Assembly (NCBI GenBank): GCA_942159475.1
Contig: OW804097.1
Span: forward strand, 9,391,685 to 9,455,684
Direction of reading: 5' to 3'
Source: Sthenelais limicola
Lineage: Eukaryota > Annelida > Polychaeta > Phyllodocida > Sigalionidae
DNA: 64,000 bases
In this document: positions 21,199 through 33,300 of the stretch, in pieces
Position numbering within the stretch: the first letter of the stretch is position 1
Layout of the letters: every line of letters begins with the position of its first letter
The notes under the pieces: model-generated
What the model saw: the letters and a program-made list of their open reading frames with translations, nothing else
Told to the model about the DNA's origin: nothing
The model's database searches: none
Position numbers and translations under genes: made by a program

Positions 21199-22118
21199 TA
21201 TGAACGAATCTAAACTAGCTGCCATTTTGGGAGAAGAGGTGTCGGACTTACCTGCTAAGGGTTCTGCCGACTACTTAGCTGCTGTAGAGAGCCATCGCTG
21301 TGTTGGACGATCAGAAGAAATCTAAGTCAGCCTTGTCTTTAAAGATCGCGGAGGCAGAGGAGCGATTACGTCGCCTTTCTGTGGATGATGATAGCGATCG
21401 TCAATCTGGGTTCGGCCGCCCTTCTCAGGGTGATGCTGGTGACAGCCGAGCTCAGCAATCGTCACCGACATCGCCACTGACAAAGTCCTGCAAGCTGCCA
21501 GATCTGGGTAGGTTTCGTCCTGAGATGTATATAGATAACAAGAAACAGTGGGATACCATGTCTTATCGTGACCTAATTTATGGAGGCCTTGGAGTTCTTG
21601 GGTCTTTGATGGACTCAGGTGCCAGTCCTGATATCATTCGTGGATATGTCAGTCATTTACAGTTCATCTCGTACAAGGCTCATCGCCAGTCCTTTGTCGA
21701 TGAGGCCTTAGTTGCTTACGAGCGGGAAGCTACTACGCGGGTGTTGGAAGGTTGGGTGCCTAAATGGAATGGAGTTGACACGATGTCAGAGTCAAAGCAC
21801 TTGAGCGCCGACAACACCACGGTTGTGAGGGATTTACTATCGAGGAAGGAAAAGTATTCTCGCTACAACAACAAGAGTAGCAGCCATTACCGGAAGTCAG
21901 CAGACGTTGACAGCTGGCCTCACGGGGTTCGCTGGAGGTGGAGCGATGGCCGTAATTGTGAGAATTGCTATTACTACCATGTGTGTGGCCTGTGTGGAGA
22001 TAATCATAGGGCTAAAGATTGCAAAATTCAGCTGGATTGGGAGAAAGCTCATTTTGCGACATCCACCACAACAACCAAGAGCCCTTCTTCTACTTCCGCT
22101 TCCGCTTCTTCTTCGTGA
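21199..22118 (+). pseudogene. Gag-like ORF1 of the Ngaro/DIRS element
   Basis: Starts at ATG 21199 (MNESKLAAIL). A frame change near 21290-21300, in a GAGAGCC stretch, leads into a charged helix (AEAEERLRRL). Near the C-terminus CENCYYYHVCGLCGDNHRAK gives a Cys/His cluster like the one ending DIRS/Ngaro gags. It finishes with a Ser/Thr-rich tail. The expected role is RNA binding and particle formation. The frame break may be a two-base loss in a GA repeat. Confidence 0.7.
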
Positions 22119-22190
22119 CAAGATGGCGGACCTAGTCCAGTTTCCCCCACAACGCAACTAACCAGACTGGATTATCTGCCCAATCCCAAG

Positions 22191-23719
22191 ATGGACACGG
22201 TCAGTAATGTGATTGATAGTAAAGATCTGTGTTTGTTATTTGATTACGCTTCCTCCATTCGGGACTGGGGCATGCTAGACGGTGTGAGGCGTCAGTTTAA
22301 ACCATCAAACTGGGCTCACGCTCTGTTTTCCCCCACCTACGTCGTCAACGGGTTTAAACTGGTCGACCCTGACAGCGGTGTTCCCCCATACTACTGTGAG
22401 AACTATCGATCGTGCTTTCATCCTTCTGAAAACAAAGCTAAATTAGAAGCATCTCTGTTGTCCGAACTTTCATCTGGAAAAATGTCTTTAGTGAGTGATC
22501 GGCCTACTTGCATTCATGCAGTTGGTGTGATTAATAAGCCTTCAGGTGACATTCGTATGATTACAGACTGCAGGAGACCAGAGAAACTGTCAGTGAATAA
22601 CTATACTAAAGAAGTGTTCTCTCGTTTTCAATACGTTAAGATCAATGAAATTGTACAAAAGGTTGAAAAGAATTCTTTTATGTGTTCGGTCGATATAAAG
22701 GCAGCTTACCGTTCTGTAGCCATCCATCCTACACAACGTTGTTTATTTGGATTATCTTGGTCTTGGTCATGTGCTTTGGATCTAGGACGGCCCCATTTTG
22801 TTTTACTAGAATTACAGACTGTGTGTGTAGGATTCTAAATGCTAGAGGCCACAATGTTGTTTCATATTTAGATGATTTCCTGATCTGGTTGCCTACTTAC
22901 GAAGGGTGTATTGAGAGTCAATGCGTGGTTATTGCTCTATTGAGGGACTTGGGTTTCTATATTTGTTGGCAGAAGCTAACAAGCCCTTCACAATTATGCA
23001 CTTACTTGGGTATTGATATCGATTCATCAAATTGTCAGCTGAGGCTTCCCGATAAGAAGGTGGTAAAACTGCTACGTGAGCTTAGTTTCTTTAGTGGTCG
23101 CAAATGGGCCACTGTTAAACAACTATGTCGTCTTGCTGGCATATTGTGCCATTCGGCGCGGGTGATCAAAGGTGGCAGAATCCACAGCAAAGGTATTTTG
23201 TCTGAATTGAATCTTATGTTGAAGTGCAAATTTCGTAGAAGGAGATTGACCCACTTGGTGCTTGATGATTTAGACTGGTGGATTAATTGTGCTGATGTAT
23301 TCAATGGTACTTACGATTTTTCTGACATCAAAACTGACAAGTGTGTAACCTTTCGTATATCTTCTGGTGTTTTTGAGACCGAATGCGATCAAGAGATAAT
23401 TACTGGTGTCTTTGTAGGACAGGGGAATAATCCCACTGGTAGTGTCGATGATTCTGAATTGGTTATCCCTATTTCACTAGATAACAATGATAACGAGGTT
23501 TTGCAACTGTGTATCGTTCGCCATAGTTTACAAGAATTAGCCTTCCTCTTGAAGGGGGCTAGTGTAGATTTTGATGGATTATCGACCAAGGTTAATCGTA
23601 TCATTTCACAATGTGAGCCTAGAGGTAGTCTGGAGATAGAAATTCTTCAGGATATTTTTTGGATTTGTGTAAAATACAGCATTCGATTATGTCCATCTTA
23701 TTTCTGCAGGGCTGCTTAG
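22191..23719 (+). pseudogene. Reverse transcriptase / RNase H ORF of the Ngaro/DIRS element
   Basis: RNA-dependent DNA polymerase. The first frame (22191-22780) holds RT fingers and palm: IRMITDCRRPEKLSVNNYTK and FMCSVDIKAAYRSVAIHP (first catalytic Asp). The second frame continues with FGSRTAPFCFTRITD and VVSYLDDFLIW (YLDD catalytic box). About a dozen residues normally found between these blocks are missing at the switch near 22760-22790, so this is a small deletion and not only a frameshift. After the thumb, a weakly conserved RNase H-like region ends in LQDIFWICVKYSIRLC. The usual AD.LSR end of RNase H is not present. Confidence 0.85.
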
Positions 23720-23729
23720 ACATCAAGTG

Positions 23730-24643
23730 CTCCAGATAAAGCAACAAGCCTTGGCAGAGTCATCTAGACACACCCGCAATTCCCAATGGAACCAGTATTA
23801 TGAGTTCTGTCATATATGTGAAATCGCTCCTATTCCTGTAACTCAGACAATTTAGCCATGTTCTTAGTTCATTCATCGGCCAGGATGTGCTATTCATCTG
23901 TAGACAATTTGTTCTCTGCTGTCAACCATTTGAGCAAGTTGCATGGTATCAACCTTAGAGACGACTATGGCCTCACCTTACTGATGAAGGGTTTGAAGAG
24001 AAACCTGGGCACGAAGACTAATCCCAAGGAGGGTCTTTTACCTCAGGACCTGAAGAGACTGTTTCAATTTGTCAATTCATCATCTGACAAGTGCATCGCT
24101 TGTTGGCTGGGTATTTTGCTGTGCTTCCGAACTCTCTTGCGCAAATGTCATGTGTTTTCTGGCGAACTGAATGCACACTTACTGAAGCGCAAAGATGTAA
24201 TATTTGAGGAGTGGGGTATGAGAGTGACAGTTCCGTCATCGAAAACTAACCAGTATGGCCTTACTGCCTTGGAATGCCCAGTGACTGTTTGCAACTCTGA
24301 TTTGTGCCTGGCATCTCAATTGAAGAAGTGGTTTGCACGTTCCCCGGCTGGCCCAGAGGATCCACTGATATCGTTTGGCAACGGCACTCCAGTTCCATAT
24401 GCCTTTGCTCTGGCTTCTTTGAAGAAGTGGTGTCTTCAGGCAAAGATTTATAAGAACGTTGGTCTTCACAGTTTAAGACGTGGTGCGGTTGTGTTTATGT
24501 ACATGAACGGTATAACGGTTCCAGATATCCAACTTCTGGGTGACTGGAAAAGTGACGCGGTATGGAAGTACTTGTCTACGCCATTTAAGTATCGGGTGGA
24601 CATCGACCGCAAGGTTTCTTCTGCGTTAGAACAGCTTATATAA
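23730..24643 (+). pseudogene. Tyrosine recombinase of the Ngaro/DIRS element
   Basis: Integrates circular cDNA by the tyrosine recombinase reaction. An N-terminal SAM-like part (RHTRNSQWNQYYEFC, about 23770-23810) is in a different frame from the rest, with the shift near 23845. The catalytic domain shows the first Arg in CFRTLLRKC, a Lys in SSKTNQYG, HSLRRGA (HxxR), the Trp in LLGDWKSDA and the nucleophile Tyr in WKYL. All key residues are therefore present. The combination with RT upstream separates it from Crypton recombinases. The stop at 24641-24643 is a natural end. Confidence 0.85.
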
Positions 24644-25290
24644 CCACTTCGTGATACTTTTAAGTCTATAGACTTTTATATTGGGCTGGGCAATAAAAGT
24701 ATCCCGACCTTGTGTGCCGCACTTCAGCCTTGGACTCTCTTCTTTCGCCGATGTCTCTGCCTGAGGCTTATATATTGATAATGTTGATTATATCATCAGC
24801 TACCTGCAATATATTGAATAAACCAAATTAAACATTATTTCACCATTATATTCTTTGTTTTCGTTTCTAAATTAGTTTTGGCTACCAGTCATGGTAACCA
24901 GAATGCCATAACATTTGCAAAACCAGTTTGAAATGATGGCACTTGGTGAGACCTTTAATTTGAGCTTTTACCCAAGCATATTAATGAAGGAATACCAGAT
25001 TTTCTTTTTAATAAGAAAATAGGGGCGGTCATTTTGTTTTGGGTGGTTAGAAGGGTAAAAACAGATTTGTCAGCATGGTAAGATTTTTTTTTTTTTTCTA
25101 AAATACCCCTAGAATGTTTTAAACGTGTTTAAAGGCATGATCATGTCAGATGATCCCACATGAAGTGTACTGTAATATGCTTGTGTTGATGTGCACACAC
25201 CATCTATTTGCTATCAGTTCTGACTGTAAAAATGTACCTTGCATAATGTTTTAGTTGGATACAAACTTTAAATAAAACATACAATTTTAC
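24644..25290. other. 3' end of the Ngaro/DIRS element and spacer
   Basis: Just behind the recombinase, GATACTTTTA and TAAAAGTATC (24652 and 24694) form an inverted pair that may belong to the element terminus. The remainder is AT-rich with no gene seen. Confidence 0.4.
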
Positions 25291-25294
25291 CGTG

Positions 25295-25516
25295 TGGGTC
25301 AGATCTTCAGAAAATGAACAATCGGTAGCTCTACATATTTAATAAATTATGCTAAAATTGTCGAAACTAGGTATATCTGAGTATATTTGATATTGTGTTG
25401 ATTCAAACATTCTGTTCGGTTATGTTGAACTGTACATGGAACCTCATTTTTGTCTTAAATTTGTGCTGTTTTAGACAATTAGTGAAGGTGAATTGTACAT
25501 TTTCTGGCAATCTGTA
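25295..25516. mobile_element. MITE family B, diverged copy
   Basis: Begins TGGGTCAGATCTTCAG and follows the family order to GAATTGTACATTTTCTGG. The right tip is degraded and no TA duplication is left. Confidence 0.7.
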
Positions 25517-25533
25517 TAGTGCAACAGGATATG

Positions 25534-26339
25534 GGTCAGGTTTTCAGAAAATGCACAATCTACAGTTCAATACATCTATCAAATTCTGCTAAATTAGAGT
25601 GAGAAATGATAAATACTAGATGTATCTGGGTATATTTGTATTGTGTTCATTCAATAAATCTGTCTGATTATGTTTAACTGTATTTTGAACCTAAATTTCG
25701 TCTTAAAGGTAAATACCAGCGTTGTCAGCACTGCAGCAGGTGGTAATTCAAGGAACTAATGCATGAAACAATAGAAGTCAATATATTTTGTTCGAACTTT
25801 GTCTTGAGAAAGAACATGGTTGGGGGAATACAAATAGCCAAAATAACTGGATGTTATCATATCATTTTGTGTTTTAGGGATGAGTGAATTTTACTTCCAT
25901 TCACTATTGATTTCAATGGGGGAAACTCATTGTGATACAAGTTTAGCTGAATAACTTTTTTTTTAGTTCAATGACCCCTTATTTTTTAATTCCGAGGGTA
26001 GAATATCATGTCAGCAATGTATATGCAGATTTTAAAGGGAATCGTATGATTCAATCATATGCTATTGGGGAAAATGCAGAAAATACCCATTTCTCCCATA
26101 GGCTTCTATAGTGAACAGTAGTAAATTTCAGTGGTCCCTGAAATAAAAACTAATCCAATGACATATGGTTTTGGGGGGCTTTTTGGGTTCCCCCAACCAT
26201 GTTCATTCTAAATCCAAAGTTTAAAGAAAATTCCATGATTCATTCATTTTTTTATCAAACACTGGTATTTACCTTTAAATATGGGTTATTTCAGAGCATT
26301 GGTGAAGGCCAATTGTACATTTTCTGGCGACTTGGCCCA
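25534..26339. mobile_element. MITE family B copy split by a TTAA element
   Basis: Left end TGGGTCAGG and right end TTGGCCCA are each bordered by TA. Removing the 568-bp inner element plus one TTAA leaves 234 bp, the usual length of the family (235-238 bp), and restores the internal order across the junction. Confidence 0.85.
25707..26274. mobile_element. TTAA-flanked non-autonomous DNA transposon (piggyBac or Kolobok type)
   Basis: The ends are perfectly inverted over at least 13 bp (AGGTAAATACCAG / CTGGTATTTACCT) and continue to match imperfectly. TTAA lies at 25703-25706 and 26275-26278. There is no coding region, so it must be moved by a transposase encoded elsewhere. TTAA targets are used by piggyBac and Kolobok families; the AGG start is not the usual CCY of piggyBac, so the family is left open. 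Confidence 0.88.
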
Positions 26340-26488
26340 TATAGATCAATTATAAGAAAATTAACACTATATATAATAACAATTCAATTTACATACCCAA
26401 CTAAAGTGAAACAAATCCCCAATACATAAAAAGATCCATGATTTTAGGTTTATCAAGATACTTACATTATGAGTACATCAAATACTTA

Positions 26489-27206
26489 CAATCAAATGTT
26501 TTTTGCAGCCATTTTTCTCATGTTGATCAAATCTGGAAACACTTGTTTCAGGTTGTGGCCTCTGTCGATGGACACTATATCACATTGTCCTTTCATTCTC
26601 TCTGCCCATAAAGGCATGATCATGTCAGATGATCCCACATGGAATTCAAACCTCTGATTAAACATAGTTCTCACCAACTTGGCCATGTATGGGGTTTTCC
26701 CAAGCCCAATGCCGATATCAAAGGAATGGAGAATTAGATCAGGTTTAGAGGTCAACGAAGCAATGGCACTTTGCCCTTGATCAAAACCTATTTCACACAC
26801 AGTTTTCACCCAAGGGAGCTTGGCCAGTTGCTGGTAAGTGAGGGTTAGTTTTTCATGAAGAGGTGCATGCATGTGGCGTATATGCTTGAGTCTATGTGCC
26901 TCTTTTCTGAATACAGCTAAAAGCTCCTTAAACTTTGGATATGTAGTTGAGGTTGTTGGGATGTCTTTGGACTCTGGTGTAATAAAAAGTCTTTCACAAC
27001 TTTCATCCTTTAAATCAGGGATGAAGAAAAGTATCTCTGTCCAGTTTAGAGGCTCTGGTTCTTTCTACCCAGACGTTGTTAATATTTCCAGTTGAATTTC
27101 CCTGTAAAGTTGCCAGCGGAATGACTGCTTTTTGAGAAAACAGGATGCTGACTGCGAGCAGTAGACTGACAACTCCTGCCACCATTATTATTCTCTTACT
27201 TGCCAT
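26489..27206 (-). CDS. Membrane-anchored class I methyltransferase, first coding exon (two single-base frame breaks)
   Basis: ATG at 27206 (MASKRIIMVAGVVSLLLAVS) gives a short cytosolic tip and a hydrophobic anchor at residues about 6-24, suggesting a Golgi or secretory enzyme. After a stem, a Rossmann-type SAM-binding motif appears (VCEIGFDQGQSA, then LILHSFDIG), later CDIVSIDRGH and DLINMRKMAAK. This order is seen in Methyltransf_24-like class I enzymes. Continuity needs one base fewer in the AAAA run at 27027-27030 (plus strand) and one more in the T6 run at 26499-26504. With the second correction the frame leads into a consensus donor GTAAGT at about 26487, so a further exon is expected, but I did not find it. 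Substrate unknown. The frame breaks could be sequencing errors or decay. Confidence 0.65.
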
Positions 27207-29430
27207 TATTTATTTTATGTCTCATACTATCAATAAAAGTTGTTAAAGTTGTTACTAGACCCTTTCTTGGCACTTTGTTTTGTTGTTCCATCGTTATACA
27301 TCATGGTTTTCTGTTTTCTATTTTTGAAAGGTGCTTCTATACTAATTGACAATATGATTGTTATCCTTATAGCTCTATTTTACATTTATACTTCGATGCT
27401 TTGGTGGTCACCCTGTGACAGTTTTTGCTTTTGCTTTTACAGGCATGATTTGTTGTATGTCCGTTTATGTATATAAATATGAATAGATAAATATATCACA
27501 GGCTCTTATCTGAGCTGACCTCAGGTCCCACAGAGAATCATTTGCATTCTGATGAACACTCAGAGTGCCACCCAGCCGGGTGTCTGTTCACAGGGTGGGC
27601 CGATTGCCGATTGCATTCTTACGACCACTGGTCATGCCATCCTGTGTTTTATTACATACGTATGTGATTACAGAGGGCCTGATTCGGGGGTGCCATTAGA
27701 AATCTTGTATCCCATACGTATGTGATTCGGACCAAACTACTTTCAATGCCGGCACAGCCGTACGTTTGCTAGTTCAAGTGACCAGCAGCAAACAGCAAGA
27801 TGTGTATTTGCTGGAGCTAATATCAGCGGTGGAAGTCTTATTCTCCATGTTGAGAAGTAATTTGAGTAATATGATATGTATTGCTTATTTATTGTCTAAA
27901 TAAAGACGAACATTATGGTTTGTTGACACTTTTTGTGAAAGGAATCATGTATCGGTAACCAAGGAGAGAAGAAATAGTCCCCACTTCGAAGAATCAAAAT
28001 ATGGCGAGACCTATAAGAATAAACTAACTAAATAACTTCAAAATCCAGAGAATATACGATTATTTAAAGAATTATTCAGTCATAGATGGTCAAAATTAAA
28101 TGAATCGGTGGAAAGAAACACCTAGAGTAGTGAACAATCTGCGTAGTAATATCAAGTATTTCCGGGTAAATTAACTTCCGTCGTGCTCGAACATCGCCGT
28201 CATGGCCAAAGATCGATGGAAATGAAGGTAAAATGCTATTAAAATTGTGTTAATCTTGTTGATCTAGTATGAAATAAATACCGAATAGCCCTCTGTCAAT
28301 GTCAAACCGATATATTCGGTATAATAGTCGATTATACTTTGACTTGGTCTTTTAATGTAGACTTGTACCTAAGTTGACATCCGGTTGTGCAGGTAGCCTT
28401 TTGCATTCTCTTCTTTCTTCTAGAAAGAGAATTTTGTGTCTTATATGGTGTTCTCTTATGCTATCAGTCTTTTCTAGACTGTGGGCTATTCTGAGAAATG
28501 AATTTTGGGTGGTTTGGAGTTTCTCTAGGTGCCATTTTTGAGCTGGGATATAGATATCACAAGAAGTCTATCACTGGTCGCACCACGGTGGTATATATTA
28601 ACATGGTGATTTTGACCGTTAGTGCTATTCTTATTTTTGAGGTGGCTTTTAGTCTTTTGGTAATTTGGTCGGTTTTGACTAAACATGGCTGTTGAATGTC
28701 AGGGTCTGGTCTATTGTAAGTCCCAGGTTCTGTTTCATATTTTAGGTCGACAACATTTAGGCTCAGCATTTTTGGTGTTGTTTTCTTTTTTGTTGTTCCC
28801 AGTACAATATCCATAACCTTGCTTCTTTAACATTATAGAGATTTTGTTTCATCTACACGGTCCATTTGCAGATCGTTTTTGCGGGAGATGACAGTGTCAT
28901 CTGCAAATAACTGTACTTGTGATTCCCAGACAGCACTGTGCAGATCGTTGACATACAGAAGAAACAATAGGGGCCCCAGTACCATTCCCTGGGGAATGCT
29001 GCAGATTACCCTCTCTGATGTTATCCCATTCACTCGCACCTGCTGATATCTCCCTGAGAGATAGTGGCTAACCCAGTCTATAACAAGTTTTGAGAGGTAG
29101 AAGGTATCTAGTTTCTCTATTAGGATTTTATGGTTGACAGTGTTGAACGCCTTTTTGAAATCTAGGTATACATACAAGTGATACAGGTTTATTTTTAGTT
29201 TTGTTCCCATAGGTATATTTGAACAGTCGTTGGTGAGCATGTTTTAGGGAATGGCCTTCTCTAAAGCAGTATTTGAATTCATATAGAAGTTTTTTTTCCT
29301 CTAGGTGGGGATATATTATGCTATGAATTACCCTCTCCAGTATTTTTGCTGGTAGTTTGACTAGGCTTATTGGCCGATAGTTTTGAAGTGTCCTGTTTTG
29401 TGAATGGGCGTCATAGTCTTTCAAATGTTA
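27207..29430 (-). mobile_element. LINE, copy 2 (longer; contains RT)
   Basis: Minus strand: RT pieces from 29424 down to 28557, then about 1.1 kb of the same non-coding 3' sequence as copy 1. The tail ends in ATAAAATAAATA directly in front of the ATG of the methyltransferase at 27206. It differs from copy 1 by scattered substitutions and by lacking the hairpin described at 19348. The 5' limit is uncertain; sequence up to about 29830 could belong to it. Confidence 0.8.
28557..29424 (-). pseudogene. LINE reverse transcriptase, broken into three frames
   Basis: Pieces in order: NYRPISLVKLPAKILERVIH (fingers), then YLDFKKAFNTVNHKILIEKL with the first catalytic Asp, SIPQGMVLGPLLFLLYVNDL, and LFADDTVI (catalytic DD). 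The C-terminal piece TKRLKATSKIRI... is shared with copy 1. This is the RT palm of a Jockey/CR1-like LINE. Frame changes lie near 29200 and 28820. The endonuclease part is not recognisable. Confidence 0.85.
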
Positions 29431-30300
29431 TTAGAGACCCTACTCTGTGGTATCTCTGGGAACTGTAATTCCTGAATATTGTGGTTGGTTTCTTTTGGGG
29501 CATGGGGTGTTTCTGTTTTTGGTAGAGGCAGTGGGAGGTTGTATCTATGTTGTGATCGTGTTTGTTTCTGGTTGGGCAGGTTGGACTCTTGATCGTTTGT
29601 ACATGAGGCATAGTAAGTGCCTGTCTGTTAGAGACAGGTCGTATTTTTTCAAGATAGTTGTCATGCATTTCCATTGAGCATTCGTGAGCCCTACTAAATT
29701 TAATAATGTATAGAAGTAAGATAAAATGGAATTGAAATAAAAGAATACCTTGCTTTCCATGGCGAGGATGGAAGCCTTGATGGCCGTCACCTTTTCTTCT
29801 AGCTTGGGTGGCATTGCGTAATCCTGCTGTGTGTTGACGCCGGTGACAATGGCGGCGTCGGTTGTTTATATTTTCCCGCAGGTGATGTCGGTTCTTAACG
29901 AAATCCTAACTCCTCTCTCACTGTTTTTCTTGAGTTTTCTTTAGCCTGGGTGGTTTGCTGATTCCATGCAGTGTTCTCTGGTGTCGGCTTTTAGTCTCTT
30001 TTGTGTATTTCTCTGTTTTCTTTCGGACAAAGTTTTTTATACATATGGTGTTTGTGGAGATTGAGAGATGGAGGAGGAGGTAGGATTGTGGGTAGAGAGG
30101 GTAGAGTTTAGTTGCACCGGTAGGGGGTAGGGGGAAGCACCAATGCCTAGGAAGATTCCCGCAACATGAGCATCATTACATGTTCATCAAGGTGAAACAC
30201 CATTTATTGCTTTTAAACTCTGGTATCGACATCAAGGTTTCACATTATTTATCAGGGAGAAACCTGGTCATCAAGGAGAAATCAGGTTTCATAGCACAAA
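29430..30300. other. Spacer with AAACACTG-type repeat remnants
   Basis: 29430-29830 may be decayed LINE 5' sequence (a minus-strand frame starts MPPKLEEKVTAIKAS at 29814). 30190-30295 has AAGGTGAAACACCATTTATT and similar words related to the palindromic element at 15.6-17.1 kb. Confidence 0.45.
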
Positions 30301-30301
30301 G

Positions 30302-33300
30302 TTAGACAGTATGAACAATGGATTGATTCAAATAATTGATGTTGATAAAAGACTGGTCACATTGGAAAGGGAAACCATTGAGTCTATGGTGGTAGAACCA
30401 TCTCCTGAAGCCTAGCTTTTCTAAAGCCTTGACTGCATTAAACATCATATTTACATGTTGTTTACTCAAGGGATAATGCACATGGATCTCAAAGGAGAGC
30501 TGGATAACTTTTTTCAGAACACCATCGGCGACCATGTTGTGAAGAACATCAAACTCATGAGTCTCTATGTCAAACTTGAGGTAAGGAATAGTCACCTGTT
30601 GTAAGAACAAGAAACAGTTGTGTGTATTTATTTGCAGTTTTAAAGTATTCACGACCTGTGTGAGGTTTATTCAACTAATTTTCATTTCCAAGGGAAACAT
30701 TTCGAGATTTCAGTTACCTGTAACATCTTTGAATTTGGTACAGTGTGGGCCAAAATTATGCCTCTGAATTGTCTTAAGGACCCACGATTTGTTGTACAAA
30801 TTGGAGGTTTCTTTGTGAGATAGCCCACACATTATCAAACTCAAGTAGGTCTGCTTAAGAATGATTTTGAATTTGTACGAAATGTCTCAATGCCCAATTC
30901 GGCTCTGAGTGAGTCATAGTTCACCATTTAGTTCTCTACTAATAAGGAGGATCCACAATTCAGTACACTTACTCCAAATCCCACAGTGCTCTACTACTTG
31001 GAGCCCCTGGAATCAAAGCGAGCCCTGCCCCAACTCACCCAAACATGATATAAAATTCTTGCTTTTCTTACGTTTTCCTCCTTAAACATGGCCAGAAACT
31101 GTTTGAAGCTCATCATTCTCCAACCTTCCCGTGTTGTGTGGTTTTTGTTTGACAGTCCAAGCGGGTAGAAGAAAACGCCTGGACTATGTTCATGTTCTTT
31201 AGTAGACCCCATACTGAAAGCAGCAAAGTGTCTATGGTATTAACACTAAACAGAAGCTGGGGCCTTGATTATAAGTCTCAAAAGTAGCCCAACATCAATG
31301 GCAGTTTTTGTTAAAGCTATATATCCTGGTGTTCAATGAAAAAATAGTGTCCACTGATATTTTCACAAAACTTCCAGGAATTATCATCAGGGCATGCCTA
31401 ATTGGATTTGAAGGTGGTTGTCCGGTGGGCAACCAAGATTTGCAACATGGTTGCCCATCAATGACTGGTGGTAGCCCAACACTGTGGAACATTAAATAAT
31501 CAGGGTCTCCACGGGGCCCTGGAAAGGCCTTGGATTTGGAAAAATGAATTCAATGCCTGGCTGGAAAATGGGTATTTTGGTGTAATGGCCTGAGAAATTA
31601 TATATGGCCCTTTAATCCTTCTGCAATCGTTTAAATACAGTGTTATAACAAGAAATAATTTAACGTGGGGGGATTTGGTGTCCACGCCCATGTGACTGGG
31701 ATCCAGGGACATTATAGTATGCCTGTATTTTAAGGATATTATACAGAATCAAGTTCTAAATCTTTCGGAAAACATTCAACTACCAGTCTGGTTTGCAGTC
31801 TATCATGATACCTGAAATTGGTCTGGAAATTCCTGGAATTTCTTCAAACCAAAAGTGCGGAGACCCTCCTAATAATGTTCAACCCCAAGAGTTTGTGTCT
31901 GAAAAAACAGCCAAACCTAAGAAAGTGGTCATTGGAATAATTAATAAAGACTGTATTTGGACCTCATACTTAAAAACCATGATATCTAATGAATAAATAC
32001 ATCTATGATGAGAACCAGCCAAACAATATCATGCCTAAAAAAAGGTAATCAGCTTAATTTCACACACAGATAATATCTCTTAGTTCATAAGAAACAAAGA
32101 AATTGAAAAAGGTATATCTTATCAATTTTTACTTGAAGGTCAGTTGTAAAATAACAGTGGTTTGGCATGGGGGTCTATGGGAAAATGGGATATTTTTCAC
32201 ATTCTACTATGAAAAGATAGTGTCCACTGATTCTTTCCCAAATATTCTACATAGATAATTTGAGGTCATATGCAACAGATTTCTAAAAAATCATAATACA
32301 TGGGTTACAAACAAGTTGTGACCTGTTGCACTGGTTTTATTATTGAGTGAAACTTATTCAGACAGTTCAACATCTATCAGAGTCTTAGAATCCTGGATCT
32401 CCTGGCCAGCCAAGTCACCCAAGATTAAGGGTGTCTTCCACAAGGTAAATACAGAGTCCACTTTAGAACACAAATGGAACATTAGAGATTACCTTGTTAT
32501 TGAAATGCATCATAGATAATCCATACAAACATATTGGTAAATCCCAGATTACATAAAAGAGATTGCTCATTGCTGATTTACATATAAAATACAACAGGTG
32601 AACAGCTTTCACAAGTAACAGGTTATTTTGGACAAGCACAACGCACTGGGGTAGTTCAGGTGAACAAGCCACCAGCAGACAGCACAAGAATCTATACAGA
32701 AAACAGATGCATATATTTCCATGTTTGAATACTGCAATAGGAGGTATGTATAATGCTGTTCTAAATGAATATTTATATATTCACCAAAAAATTCACTAAA
32801 ATAGTGACAGAAGTCTGATTGTTCATCTTCTACAATAAGATATAATTATAATATATTATGAAATAGATAATGATGTACCTTGGATCAAAGGTGCGTATTG
32901 TACAGTTATGCTGTTTGTTGTACTCATCATCAAAGCTCCAGTCATTCTTGATCCTGAAACAGGAATGTTATACATAGTGATGTTGATTATATGCGCATTC
33001 CATATGAGAGGTGCAATAAGTGAGGTGCTATAAAAATATTCATATAGTATGTGTACTATAAAAATGTAGTTGTCTAAAAATAGCTCTGACGTTACCTCCG
33101 CACTTCCGCCATCTTCGCAGAGACCCAAGGCTCTCCACAAAGCACATGTAAACAAATGCCACAGGCATCTAGACAGAGTCGGCGGTGCTTGGACTATCTA
33201 TGATACTTGTTTCATACTTTTTCAGGGATATCTGATGGTATTTGATCAAGTTTTATGCCCATATAATAAATATAGAATGGAACTCATTGGAAACATTGAA

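Larger units (their letters stand above)
21199..24643 (+). mobile_element. Ngaro/DIRS-type tyrosine-recombinase retrotransposon
   Basis: Three consecutive coding regions (gag, RT with RNase H, tyrosine recombinase) in one direction within 3.5 kb, without LTRs or an integrase, define the DIRS order. No DAM-type methyltransferase is seen between RNase H and recombinase, which fits Ngaro better than DIRS1. The terminal split repeats were not identified, so the limits given are those of the coding core; the element probably extends to about 20900 and 24760. Frameshifts in all three genes indicate a non-autonomous copy, or consensus errors. Confidence 0.85.

Noticed and set aside
32856..33155. 99-codon minus-strand frame as a separate gene
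   Set aside because: It mixes a 75-bp METTL24-like exon (in another frame) with repeat family C.
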